DNA of 64,000 nt from JADJSS01 sp964490845 (lineage in GTDB: Bacteria > Bacteroidota > Bacteroidia > Chitinophagales > JADIYW01), in assembly GCA_964490845.1 (NCBI GenBank), contig CAZBED010000001.1, positions 682,001 to 746,000 on the forward strand, in the 5' to 3' direction. Shown in pieces: positions 35,439 to 45,032 of the stretch. Numbering within the stretch: position 1 is the stretch's first letter; each line of letters starts with the position of its first letter. The position numbers and the translations under genes are program-made. The notes under the pieces were generated by a model. It had not been told where the DNA came from. It made no database searches and saw nothing but the letters and a program-made list of their open reading frames with translations.

Positions 35439-37529
35439 TCAGGCTGTCATTTCTTTCAGTTCTTTCGCTGCGTCTTCCAGTGTCACTTTTGGCTGATAAG
35501 CAAAGTCACGTTTTGCTTTGTCAATATCACCGGCAATATCATAATCGAATTTCCCGGCAGCCTGTATGGTAGGATGTATGTAATTGAATTTACCTAAAAC
35601 AGTATCCAGCAATTCAAAGCAGCGACAGGCAAACTTAGGAATATACAATGGCTTATACGGAACATGCAATGCGTTTGCTATCGCACCATAGATAGCATCT
35701 ACCGTGGGATGCGGCGAGTCGTTGCCTATCCAGTACCACTGACCATATGTAGCCGGAATATTCTCCGCCTGAAAAAAGGCTTCGATGATATTATCGGTAT
35801 GAGAAATGCTGCGTAAATTTTTCCCATTGCCAAAAACAATTTGTCTTGGCCAGTAAAACATATTAACGAAATTCAATTGCCGGTCGGGAGCAAACGGCCC
35901 GAAAAACCAAAAACCACGCAGCGATGTGCCGTCTATCTTTCCTTCTTTTGATTTTTGCAAAATATACTCTTCTGCCAGCCATTTACTCCTTCCGTAGTTT
36001 TTATACGGTGTGGGCAAGGTTTGTTCATCAAACACACGTTTCTCTTTAGTGCCGTGGCCGCAGGTGGAATCGGTGGACATGAAAATAAAACGACGGATAT
36101 TATTTTCGATACAGGCATCCACCAGATTTTTGGTGCCGAGTTCGTTGACTTTGTACAGAATATCCACCTGTTTGGGGTAAATGGCTCCGGCTAAATGAAA
36201 TACGGTATTCACTTCTTTGACAGCCTCTGTCACTTGTTGTTTATTGGTGATATCCGCATACACGATTTCATAATTTGCGGGAAGGGATAATAATCCTCTG
36301 AATCTGGGCTCCAGCATGACACGCACCTTTCGGCTACTTTGCCAGTTGCCAAACCTGTCACCGTTAATCAGTATGTCAATCATTCGATTACCCAACCAGC
36401 CGGGTACACCGGTAATGAGCAGAATCTCGTCATTCCGAGTGAAGCGAGGAATCTGTTCATCCTCTGATTTGTTTTCTGGCAGATTCCTCCTGCCGTCGGA
36501 ATGACGGTTTAAATATGTCTTCTTACCCAATGAATGCACCCCTAAAATTTTTTTATTGACATCTGTCACGGCATTTTTCAATATTTCGGAAACTGGCTTT
36601 ACCTGATAGCCGAGTTCTTGTTGCGCTTTGCTGCAATCATACCAGGAAAATGAACCGACAACGGCTTTTGCATATTCCGGACTGATAGGGAATTCTTTGC
36701 CAAACAGGCGAGAGAGTCTGGTTAAAATCCAGGCAGCCAACACAATGACAAATTTCGGCATCTTCAGCATCGGCATCTTTTGTCTGCTGTTGGCACACAG
36801 GATGGTATAGAATTCATGGAAAGTGATATTCTCACCGGAAAGGATATACTTTTCTTTGGGTTGGCCTTTTTCATAAGCAGCTACATGCCCTTTCGCCACC
36901 TCTTCCACATCAGCGATGGAAATACCTCCATCAAAATAAACAGGCGTTCCTTTTTGTAAAAAATCTTTTATGACTTTATGTGGCGGGGTCAGTCGTGCAT
37001 CTCCGCTACCAATCACCCACGAAGGATAAACACGGCGTATGTCCGCATTCTTGTCCCGGATAAATTGTTCTACAAAACGTTCTGCCTGTAATTTGCCCAG
37101 TACATAAGGACTCTCCGCAAACGCATTGACATCATTTTCAGTTAATACCTTTCGGGAATCCGGACTTCTGCCTATCACCACTACCGAACTGGTATAGATG
37201 ACGGTTTTCACCTGATATTCATGGCAGGCATGTAATACTACCTGAGTCAGCTTGTCCGTATTTTCTATAATGCGGGAGGCATTGCCCATGGACGTGGTGT
37301 TTTCCGCCGCAAGATGAAAGAACACCGCCGCATCCTGTATGACCGGTGCGTACGATTCTACCTCAAACAGATTACAAGGATATACTTTTGCACCCAGTTC
37401 TTCCAGTTCAACGATATTCACATTACTGCTCCGTACGAGCAGGTGCACATCATAATTTTTGGACAACAAGAGTTTAGCCACATTATATCCAATGTGTCCT
37501 GCGGCTCCGGTAACAATCGCTTTTTGCAT
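35439..37529 (-). CDS. Two-domain NAD-dependent epimerase/dehydratase (SDR fusion)
   Basis: About 696 aa made of two extended short-chain dehydrogenase domains. Domain 1 starts AIVTGAAGHIGYNVAKLL and has the active-site pair Y..K in SPYVLGKLQAE near residue 150. Domain 2 starts LITGVPGWLGNRMI near residue 375 and has YGRSKWLAEE near 530. Both Rossmann glycine motifs are intact. The linker of about 26 residues (NRHSDGRRNLPE to PRFTRNDE) is encoded by a 79-base palindromic repeat (36428-36506). Such enzymes act on nucleotide sugars or on 3-beta-hydroxysteroid-like substrates; the substrate is not clear. The in-frame ATG at 37541 is possible, but MQKAIVTG at 37529 fits better. It is divergent from the acyltransferase operon. 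Confidence 0.88.
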   Translation of the reverse strand: MQKAIVTGAAGHIGYNVAKLLLSKNYDVHLLVRSSNVNIVELEELGAKVYPCNLFEVESYAPVIQDAAVFFHLAAENTTSMGNASRIIENTDKLTQVVLHACHEYQVKTVIYTSSVVVIGRSPDSRKVLTENDVNAFAESPYVLGKLQAERFVEQFIRDKNADIRRVYPSWVIGSGDARLTPPHKVIKDFLQKGTPVYFDGGISIADVEEVAKGHVAAYEKGQPKEKYILSGENITFHEFYTILCANSRQKMPMLKMPKFVIVLAAWILTRLSRLFGKEFPISPEYAKAVVGSFSWYDCSKAQQELGYQVKPVSEILKNAVTDVNKKILGVHSLGKKTYLNRHSDGRRNLPENKSEDEQIPRFTRNDEILLITGVPGWLGNRMIDILINGDRFGNWQSSRKVRVMLEPRFRGLLSLPANYEIVYADITNKQQVTEAVKEVNTVFHLAGAIYPKQVDILYKVNELGTKNLVDACIENNIRRFIFMSTDSTCGHGTKEKRVFDEQTLPTPYKNYGRSKWLAEEYILQKSKEGKIDGTSLRGFWFFGPFAPDRQLNFVNMFYWPRQIVFGNGKNLRSISHTDNIIEAFFQAENIPATYGQWYWIGNDSPHPTVDAIYGAIANALHVPYKPLYIPKFACRCFELLDTVLGKFNYIHPTIQAAGKFDYDIAGDIDKAKRDFAYQPKVTLEDAAKELKEMTA
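36428..36506. repeat. REP-like palindrome inside the epimerase gene
   Basis: The left arm begins CGTCATTCCGA and contains GAGGAATCTG; the right arm reads CAGATTCCTC and ends TCGGAATGACG. The arms are complementary over about 27 bases with small gaps. This is the GTCATTCCGA-type element found between genes in many Bacteroidota, but here it lies inside a reading frame, between two enzyme domains. Confidence 0.9.
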
Positions 37530-37633
37530 AAGCAGGTGCAAAGATAGGAGTAATTTTTAAGCGGAGTGGAAAGAAGCTGTTATTTTAGCACTAAAATTTA
37601 GCTATATTCGTAACCATTGCAATTATATTATTA

Positions 37634-38854
37634 ATGGGCAACAGCGACTATCGTTTAAAGAATATCTATCTACCGCAATTTGACGGATTCAGAGGGTTTT
37701 TCTGTTTTACCATCCTGATTATCCACCATCATTTCTATTATGTAAACATTCCGTCTAACATCGGATACTTTACGATGCATAGTTTCTTTATCATGTCTTC
37801 GTTTTTGATAACGCGAACATTGATGATAGACAAAAAAAGATCTGATAGTTTTAAGACATTCTTTTTAAAATTCTACATCAAACGAACACTTCGGATTTTT
37901 CCGGTATATTTCGCCTATCTGGCATTTACGGTCTTCATCGCACTGCTGACGGCAAGAACACTTTACAAGCCTGTTTTAGGAATTTTTTATGAGCTGAAAT
38001 ATTTCGGATGGATGTTATTGTCCTTCACTTACAACTTTAAAGACTTGTATTGTCTGTTTACCGGGCATATTTATAATAAATCGCTGGTATTTCCGCATTT
38101 ATGGTCACTCTCTCTGGAGGAACAGTTTTATATCATCGTTCCGTTTATGATTTACTTTATGAGTGAAAAAGCCATCAAGCGCCTGTGTTTTGTCATGATT
38201 ATCCTGTTTCCTGTTATTCGTATCATAGGCTTCAACTGGCTGGGAACGCTGACAGATGATAACATGCATCGTTCTTTCATTTTATACCGTTGCACCATTT
38301 TTCAGTATGATGCCTTTTTCTATGGCACTGCTCTCGCTTTATTTGACGTCAAATGGAGCGATATAACCATGAACCGAATTTTTTACCTTTTACTGTTTCT
38401 CTTTATACTGACCGTTCCGGTTAATGGATGGTTGCTGCATCAGCGTACCGGAGAGAATTTCATTCATATCATTACCAGCTATGAATTTATGACTAGAAAC
38501 GGTCAGTATATTTATATCGATACGCTCGTCAATCTGCTATGCGTGAGTTTCTTTTACATCTGTTTCAAAGATGAAACCCGTTTCAATTTTTTCAAGAATA
38601 AATTCATCGTCGATGTGGGAGCAAGGATTACATATAGTTCATATGTCTACCAGTATATCTTTATCATACCTGTGCTGCTATTCCTGAAGCCTTATATTGA
38701 TAACGCTCACGGTATGCTGCAATTCATCTATGAACTGCTCTCCGTTCTTTTGTCCATATCCTGTCTGCTCTTGTTATCCCATTTCAGTTACAACAAACTG
38801 GAAAGCTATTTTCTGAAAAAGAAAGATAAATACCTGGCAAAATACAAGAAATAA
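37634..38854 (+). CDS. Acyltransferase family 3 membrane protein
   Basis: A 406-aa integral membrane acyltransferase with about ten helices. Family marks are FDGFRGFFCF near the N terminus, IKRTLRIFPVYF near residue 93 and LWSLSLEEQFYII near 156. Relatives O-acylate sugars of surface polysaccharides, peptidoglycan or antibiotics. It opens a tight five-gene operon and is 45% or so alike, by eye, to the next gene. The 92-base divergent spacer has a weak -7-like TATATTCG at 37603-37610. Confidence 0.92.
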   Translation: MGNSDYRLKNIYLPQFDGFRGFFCFTILIIHHHFYYVNIPSNIGYFTMHSFFIMSSFLITRTLMIDKKRSDSFKTFFLKFYIKRTLRIFPVYFAYLAFTVFIALLTARTLYKPVLGIFYELKYFGWMLLSFTYNFKDLYCLFTGHIYNKSLVFPHLWSLSLEEQFYIIVPFMIYFMSEKAIKRLCFVMIILFPVIRIIGFNWLGTLTDDNMHRSFILYRCTIFQYDAFFYGTALALFDVKWSDITMNRIFYLLLFLFILTVPVNGWLLHQRTGENFIHIITSYEFMTRNGQYIYIDTLVNLLCVSFFYICFKDETRFNFFKNKFIVDVGARITYSSYVYQYIFIIPVLLFLKPYIDNAHGMLQFIYELLSVLLSISCLLLLSHFSYNKLESYFLKKKDKYLAKYKK

Positions 38855-38856
38855 AT

Positions 38857-40086
38857 ATGTCGCAGAAAGCACCACATACGGAAAAGAAAGTATCCAATTA
38901 TGTTACCTCCTTCGATGGCATCAGAGGTACCTGCTGCTTGATGGTCTTGCTGGTTCATTATAAATTTTCAGGATTCAACCTGCCAAGTTCCATAGTATAT
39001 ATCGGTCTGCACTGTTTCTTTATCATGTCTGCCTTCCTGATTACTAAAAATCTGTTGCGTGATAAAGAACGATCTAACAATTTCTGGCATTGCTTCCGGA
39101 TATTTTACATTAAAAGGACAGCACGTATTATGCCGGTATATTTCTTCTACATGGCGCTCACGCTGGTATTATTTGTATTTTATAAAAAGGTGCTGCATAA
39201 TACCTTTTACATGGATCAGGAATTAAAAAATTTCTGGGCTATGTTGCTGACGTTCACCTACAACTTTAAAGCCTGGTGGGTACTGAACAACGGGATGGAG
39301 AACTATATTTCCTGTTTGTATTATCCTCACCTTTGGTCGTTATCGCTGGAAGAACAATTTTATATTGTCATCATCTTTTTAGCATGGCTGGCCAACAGAA
39401 AAGTTTTACAGATACTTACAATTGTTTTTATCATTTTAATTCCGATTTTAAGGATAACCGGCTATATATGGCTGGGTACTAAAACCAATGACGAGCACCT
39501 GAAAACATTATTGCTCTGGCATCTGCCGGTATTCCAGTTCGATGCTTTTTTTTACGGCATCGCCTTAACTGTTTTTGACTTTAAAAAATCAAGAGCATAC
39601 CTGTACCTGTTTGTCGTTTCGTTTATACTTATAGCCGGTTTCGGATTGGTCAATGCTTACCTCAGCGCCAAAACGGACGGAATCAGCCTGTTTGTTTCCC
39701 TGCGCGATGATAAATATTTTTACAGAAATTATGGGTATCTGTTTATGGACAGTCTGGTGAATTTCTTTTGTGTACTCTGGTTTTTATGTGTTTTGTATTT
39801 CCCTGAAAAGTTCAAGCTGCTCACCAACAGGATTATCGTACGGGTCGGTGAATTAACATACGGGCTTTATATTTTCCAGTTTCTGTTTCTGCCCATCGGA
39901 TTACTTTTAGCGGCATTCCTTCACTCCAGGTTTCATATCCCTATGCTTGTCTGTGATTTAATTGGCGTAAGTGTTTACGTGCTGATGAACTATTACTTTT
40001 CTTCTTTCATTTATGAGAAACTGGAAATGCCTATTGTAAGATGGAAAGATAATTACCTGAAAAAAGTATATGCGGAGAAAAAATGA
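38857..40086 (+). CDS. Acyltransferase family 3 membrane protein (tandem paralogue)
   Basis: A 409-aa paralogue of the preceding protein, with the same marks: FDGIRGTCCLMVLLVHY, IKRTARIMPVYFFYM and LWSLSLEEQFYIVI. It starts 2 bases after the previous stop, and its own stop overlaps the next start by 4 bases (ATGA), so translation is probably coupled. Two copies in a row suggest acylation of two positions or two substrates. Confidence 0.92.
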   Translation: MSQKAPHTEKKVSNYVTSFDGIRGTCCLMVLLVHYKFSGFNLPSSIVYIGLHCFFIMSAFLITKNLLRDKERSNNFWHCFRIFYIKRTARIMPVYFFYMALTLVLFVFYKKVLHNTFYMDQELKNFWAMLLTFTYNFKAWWVLNNGMENYISCLYYPHLWSLSLEEQFYIVIIFLAWLANRKVLQILTIVFIILIPILRITGYIWLGTKTNDEHLKTLLLWHLPVFQFDAFFYGIALTVFDFKKSRAYLYLFVVSFILIAGFGLVNAYLSAKTDGISLFVSLRDDKYFYRNYGYLFMDSLVNFFCVLWFLCVLYFPEKFKLLTNRIIVRVGELTYGLYIFQFLFLPIGLLLAAFLHSRFHIPMLVCDLIGVSVYVLMNYYFSSFIYEKLEMPIVRWKDNYLKKVYAEKK

Positions 40087-41723
40087 AAATGCCTGATACA
40101 TTCAAAAGACTCACTGTCTCACCATCCTATGTATTAGGTATACTGATTCTTTTTCTAGCAGGCATCAAATGGGCATGGTATCTGCCAAATACTATGGACA
40201 TTACATTCGGTGACGAGGCACAGTACCTGCGCTACGGAACCGATTTATTTCATACCATACAAAAAGACTGGGGTCCCAGCTATAATATCTGGTACAAATT
40301 CCTGTCGTTCTTTCAATCCAATCCGATAAAATTATTCTATCTGAATTATCAGGTTACCGGAATCCTGATTGCCCTAATTTTATATATTTTCCTCATACGC
40401 TATTCAGTGCCATCTTTTATTAGTCTGTGGCTATCTTTCTGCTTCTTATTGTCCACCACCGTTATCGATACATGGCCGCGCGTTTCACACTTTGCGGTTA
40501 TCGTATTGCTGCTTTTTCTGATTGCTGTCAGAAGCATCGCATCCAATGCCCGGAAACTTTTGCTGATCACTTTAGCCTTTTTTATTGCCGCATATGCACG
40601 GCCTGAATTATTCTCCTCCTTTCTGTTCGTTAGTCTGGTCACCGTTTATTTTTTGTATAAAGACCGAAAAGATTTTAAAGGATGGCTCCCTGTATTCACC
40701 GCGGTGTCCGTTATCATTCTGAGTAACTTTTTCATTTATCAACTGCCTGCCAACTCCTATAAAGGAATCGACAGGACCTATATAGCGTTTTCACAGCATT
40801 ATGCCATCAATTACGTGATAGAACACAAAGCCGCATTTAATCCGATTTCAGAATGGATAGATTTTGCACATAAGACTTTTGGCGACTGTAACAACTTCGG
40901 CTGTATTCTGAAAACATATCCGAAATTAGTGCTGCATAACTCAATCCTCAATTTGCAGAAATACCTTCTGACGCTGCTGCAATTTATTGTCAATGTCTTA
41001 TTCCCGAGCGTTATTATCGGTAAAAAAATAATACAACTTGGCGTACTTCTGTTTCTGTTGTGCGTCTTGTCAGTTATCACTTTTCACAAAGTATCGCGCT
41101 TGCGTTTTCTGGAGCAACTCCGTCAACACCTGCTTTTACTCTTCATCTTATTTCTTTTCGGATTGCCGAGCATGGGTGCATCCGTTTTAATCTTTCCGAG
41201 ACAACACTACCTCCTGATGCACAGTATTCTGATTCTGTTTATCCTCGCGCTTATGTTAAATTCCATATCGCTCATCAGGCGGATACACCCTTTAACGGCT
41301 ATTTTGTTATGCTCGCTTTTGCTGATGAAATCGCCGACCTCGGTCAAATATTCTTACTACCAACTCGACAGTGACAGCAAAAACCAGTGCAACAGGAAGC
41401 TGGTAGAATATATCACCGCGCATAACGACAGAAAACCGCATACCGTTTTTTCCAATCATTTAAGCCTGAGCATGATGCTGCCGGAAAATTTCAGCGATTT
41501 CAACACAGAATACGAATACAAACCGGGCATGCAATTCGATGATATCATAAAAGAAAAAAAGATAGACTATATTGTAGTCAGAGATATTCTAATGCAGGAA
41601 AAGCTGCTTAATAAGGATAGCACCTGGACAAACTTTATCCGGCATCCGGAAGCTGGAGGATTTGCAAAAACCAGCTACTGCGATTCGTGTGAAAGTTATT
41701 TGCTGGTTAAAAACAAAGAATGA
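40083..41723 (+). CDS. GT-C-like integral membrane glycosyltransferase candidate, copy 1
   Basis: A 546-aa protein with about ten to eleven membrane helices and a C-terminal soluble part. The first extracytoplasmic loop has MDITFGDEAQYLRYG, an acidic motif at the place where GT-C enzymes keep their catalytic Asp/Glu, followed by KDWGPSYNIWYKFLSFF. Other shared marks are YARPELF and FPRQHYLLMH. The C-terminal part has HTVFSNHLSL, LNKDSTWTNFIRHPE and CESYLLVKN. Two paralogues follow directly. GT-C enzymes use polyprenyl-phosphate sugars outside the inner membrane; that role here is inferred. Confidence 0.75.
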   Translation: MKMPDTFKRLTVSPSYVLGILILFLAGIKWAWYLPNTMDITFGDEAQYLRYGTDLFHTIQKDWGPSYNIWYKFLSFFQSNPIKLFYLNYQVTGILIALILYIFLIRYSVPSFISLWLSFCFLLSTTVIDTWPRVSHFAVIVLLLFLIAVRSIASNARKLLLITLAFFIAAYARPELFSSFLFVSLVTVYFLYKDRKDFKGWLPVFTAVSVIILSNFFIYQLPANSYKGIDRTYIAFSQHYAINYVIEHKAAFNPISEWIDFAHKTFGDCNNFGCILKTYPKLVLHNSILNLQKYLLTLLQFIVNVLFPSVIIGKKIIQLGVLLFLLCVLSVITFHKVSRLRFLEQLRQHLLLLFILFLFGLPSMGASVLIFPRQHYLLMHSILILFILALMLNSISLIRRIHPLTAILLCSLLLMKSPTSVKYSYYQLDSDSKNQCNRKLVEYITAHNDRKPHTVFSNHLSLSMMLPENFSDFNTEYEYKPGMQFDDIIKEKKIDYIVVRDILMQEKLLNKDSTWTNFIRHPEAGGFAKTSYCDSCESYLLVKNKE

Positions 41724-43354
41724 AAGAACCTGTTACCTATACCACATCTTCCATGAGATGGCAACAGCTAGTTGGTTCTTTGCTACTTGTTATTATTGGT
41801 ATTAAGTGGAGTATGGGACTATCCCGGCACATGGATATCCTGTTCGGTGATGAAGCCGAATATATGCGTAACGGTCTGGATTTATTTCGCATTATTCGTA
41901 ACGACTGGGGCCCTGCATATAATATCTGGTACAAGATATTATCTTTCTTCTTTTCCGACACCATTTCATTGTATTACGCCAACTATATTATCGGAGGGAT
42001 AGCCGTTGCAGTACTCCTTTTCATTGCACTGACGTCATTGCGAATCCACTATCTGACGGCGTTCTACATCAGCTTTTGTTTTTTTGTGTCTTCGGTGAAT
42101 ATCAACACCTGGCCTCGTATATCGCATTTCGTTCTGCTATTAGTGCTCAGTTCCGTCATTTTCATATCAAGGCTAACATCCAATGCGAAGAAAAGCCTGA
42201 CCTTCGCAATACTTCTCTACATTTGCTCGTATGCCCGTCCTGATCTATTTATTGCATTCCTGATAGTTTTGTCTTTAAGCCTATTCTTTATGTATCGTGA
42301 AAAGGAGAATCTGAAATCATTTCTTCCCTATTTGCTGGTGTTAATTCTTTCGGTATTATTCTTTCAGTTTATTTTCGGCTTTCCTTCCCCAACGTATAAA
42401 GGCGGGCTAAACAGGTTGTACAGCGCTTTCTGTCAGCATTATACCATGAACTACAAATACCGAACGGGTGCTCATTTTGATGCGGTAACGGAATGGATAG
42501 AATTTTGTAAGGCTAAATTTCCGGATTGTCATACCATCACAGATGTAGTAAAAAAATATCCGGGTGAATTTTTCGCCCATCTTGTTTTTAACATCAAACA
42601 TTATTTGCTGCTGCTACTGACAACTGCATTGTCATTCATCTTTCCGACGGGTATTTTCACCGGAAAGAAAGCATTGCTGGCTGCAATCATTTTACTGGTT
42701 TCAGTTTTAGGTATTATCTCGTTTCAGAAAGAGAAACGCAGTCATTTTATTCAATTGATGCTGAAGCACCGGCTTATACTCTTCTTTTTAGTTGTTTTTG
42801 GCTTGCCGAGCATCGGGATGAGTACCGTTATATTTCCACGTCCTCATTATATATTGCTGCACAGTCTGCTGCTGGTATTCATACTGGCGCTCTTGCTTCA
42901 AAGTCTTTTTCACAACATAACATTCAGCTATCTGCAGTCCGGCGCCATGGGATTATTATTTTTGCTGATGGCACCCTCCTCCTCCTCCTATCGCTATATG
43001 CAATTCGGAAAAGATATGGATAATTTATGTGAACAAAAACTCATCCGTTATCTGGAATCAAAAAAAGACAAACCCTATACTGTATTTACCAATTATCTGA
43101 ACATTACCTATATCCTTCCAAAAAATTATTCAGAATTCAGTACGGAATTTGAACTGAAAAAAGGTATGGCTTTTTCGTCTGTGCTAAAAGACAGGCACAT
43201 CAATATTATTCTGGTCAGCAGTAATATTCTCGAAAATCCAATATTGAAAGCAGATTCAACCTGGAATGATTTAATAACACATCCGGAAAAATATAATTTC
43301 AAAACAGTAAAGTATAGCGATATTTGCGAGAGCTATTTATTGATAAAAGAGTAA
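41720..43354 (+). CDS. GT-C-like integral membrane glycosyltransferase candidate, copy 2
   Basis: A 544-aa paralogue of the proteins on both sides. It keeps MDILFGDEAEYMRNG, NDWGPAYNIWYKILSFF, YARPDLF, FPRPHYILLH and the C-terminal CESYLLIKE. It overlaps the previous gene by 4 bases and ends 4 bases before the next. Unlike copies 1 and 3, it has only one Cys in the middle loop (KFPDCHTITDVVKKYP). Confidence 0.75.
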   Translation: MKEPVTYTTSSMRWQQLVGSLLLVIIGIKWSMGLSRHMDILFGDEAEYMRNGLDLFRIIRNDWGPAYNIWYKILSFFFSDTISLYYANYIIGGIAVAVLLFIALTSLRIHYLTAFYISFCFFVSSVNINTWPRISHFVLLLVLSSVIFISRLTSNAKKSLTFAILLYICSYARPDLFIAFLIVLSLSLFFMYREKENLKSFLPYLLVLILSVLFFQFIFGFPSPTYKGGLNRLYSAFCQHYTMNYKYRTGAHFDAVTEWIEFCKAKFPDCHTITDVVKKYPGEFFAHLVFNIKHYLLLLLTTALSFIFPTGIFTGKKALLAAIILLVSVLGIISFQKEKRSHFIQLMLKHRLILFFLVVFGLPSIGMSTVIFPRPHYILLHSLLLVFILALLLQSLFHNITFSYLQSGAMGLLFLLMAPSSSSYRYMQFGKDMDNLCEQKLIRYLESKKDKPYTVFTNYLNITYILPKNYSEFSTEFELKKGMAFSSVLKDRHINIILVSSNILENPILKADSTWNDLITHPEKYNFKTVKYSDICESYLLIKE

Positions 43355-43358
43355 CCGT

Positions 43359-45032
43359 ATGCTGAAAAATATATTTCCGTTTTTTGCTGAATTCTTACAC
43401 CCCGAAGACAAGATTGCCTCCAACAAAAATATCCGCGCATATATTTTGGGTGTTATATTGCTGCTGGCATGCGGATGGAAAGTATACAACGGGCTGCAAA
43501 GCGTGATGGATATCCAGTTTGCTGATGAGAGCGCCTATATGCGATTCGGACTGGATTTGTTTGGCAAATTCAACAAAGACTGGGGTCCGGTGTATTGTAT
43601 CTGGTACAAGTGTCTTTCCTGGTTTACCAGTGATACGATTCAGTTATACTACCTGAATTACGCACTGACCTCCGTATTAATTGGTGCCTTATTGTATATT
43701 TTCCTGTTACGCATCTCCATATCCCCTATGCTCGCTTTACTGATTGCCTTCAGCATTCTGGTCAGTGATTTAAACATAGCGGTATGGCCACGAATTTCTC
43801 ATTTCTGTATCGCGCTGCTTTTATTTGCACTGATTATTATAACATTTATCAGACAAACAGCCTATAAATACCTGGTATTCGCCGTCTTTTGCTTAATCAC
43901 ATCTTATGCACGTCCGGAATTTTATATTTCATTCCTATTGACCATAACTATCACAGCCCTTTCATTCATTTACAATAGAGACAAGCTCCGGCGAAATGAC
44001 TATTTACGAATTACCGTATTTGTTCTTATCATCATAGTGCTCCATTTTATTTTCCGATTTCCATCGAATGATTTCTTCGGATATAACAGAGGCGTAGCCG
44101 CATTTTATCAGCATTACGCCTACAACTATAAAGTAAGGACAGATGCAAACATCGATTCCTGGCTCTATTGGGAGGAAATCTGCAAGCAGCAATTTGGCGA
44201 CTGCAACTCCATGTGGTGTGTTATCAAAACACAACCCATGATTGTACTGAGCAATACACTCTTTAATATCAAGAATTATTTTCTCAGTACCTTGCTGAAC
44301 AGCTACAGCTATATCTTTCCAGTACATATTTTTCAGGGCAAGAAAATCCAGTTAGGCATTATGCTATTGCTGACTGTATCCATACTGTATCTGATTATTC
44401 GGAAAAACAGCCGTTCCGGATTTTTTCAGCAGGCATACAAACTAAAATTTTATTTTCTCATTCTATTATTATTTATTGCCCCCACGTTATTATCCTGCGT
44501 GGTGGTATTTCCAAGAGAACATTACGTCTATCTGCAAATGCCATTTTTCCTGCTCCTATTGATCTGCCTGCTTCAGCCTCTCTTTGAGCAGTTTTCATTC
44601 AAGCCAATTATAGTTGTATTATTCGGCCTGTTGTTGTTTCTTTCCACGCCCAACATCAAAAACTACTCATTTTTAAAGGTAAACAACGACACGCCTCTGT
44701 TATGCAACAAAGAATTAGTGAAACACCTTGAAAAAAAATATTCTAATCAACCACACACATTGTTTACCAACATGCCTTTTGTGAGAGGTATGCTGCCGCT
44801 GAATTTCCATGAAATCAATACCATCTTCGATAAGAAAAAGCGAATCCCTTTCCGTCATTATATGGATTCTGCCCAAATAGACATTGTCATCCTCACGCCT
44901 TCCACCTTCCGGGATCCGCATATCTTATCCGATTCCACCTGGACAGATTTCATACAAAATTACGGGCAATATCATTTCAGGAAAGAACGGTTCAATGACT
45001 GCGAAACCTATCTGCTGGTGAAACAAGATTGA
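43359..45032 (+). CDS. GT-C-like integral membrane glycosyltransferase candidate, copy 3
   Basis: A 557-aa paralogue ending the five-gene operon. It keeps MDIQFADESAYMRFG (the GDE of the other copies is ADE), KDWGPVYCIWYKCLSWF, YARPEFY, FPREHYVYLQ, QQFGDCNSMWCVIKT and the C-terminal CETYLLVKQ. It has about 20 extra residues at the N terminus before the first helix. Its last 41 bases overlap the end of the convergent thiE gene. Confidence 0.75.
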   Translation: MLKNIFPFFAEFLHPEDKIASNKNIRAYILGVILLLACGWKVYNGLQSVMDIQFADESAYMRFGLDLFGKFNKDWGPVYCIWYKCLSWFTSDTIQLYYLNYALTSVLIGALLYIFLLRISISPMLALLIAFSILVSDLNIAVWPRISHFCIALLLFALIIITFIRQTAYKYLVFAVFCLITSYARPEFYISFLLTITITALSFIYNRDKLRRNDYLRITVFVLIIIVLHFIFRFPSNDFFGYNRGVAAFYQHYAYNYKVRTDANIDSWLYWEEICKQQFGDCNSMWCVIKTQPMIVLSNTLFNIKNYFLSTLLNSYSYIFPVHIFQGKKIQLGIMLLLTVSILYLIIRKNSRSGFFQQAYKLKFYFLILLLFIAPTLLSCVVVFPREHYVYLQMPFFLLLLICLLQPLFEQFSFKPIIVVLFGLLLFLSTPNIKNYSFLKVNNDTPLLCNKELVKHLEKKYSNQPHTLFTNMPFVRGMLPLNFHEINTIFDKKKRIPFRHYMDSAQIDIVILTPSTFRDPHILSDSTWTDFIQNYGQYHFRKERFNDCETYLLVKQD

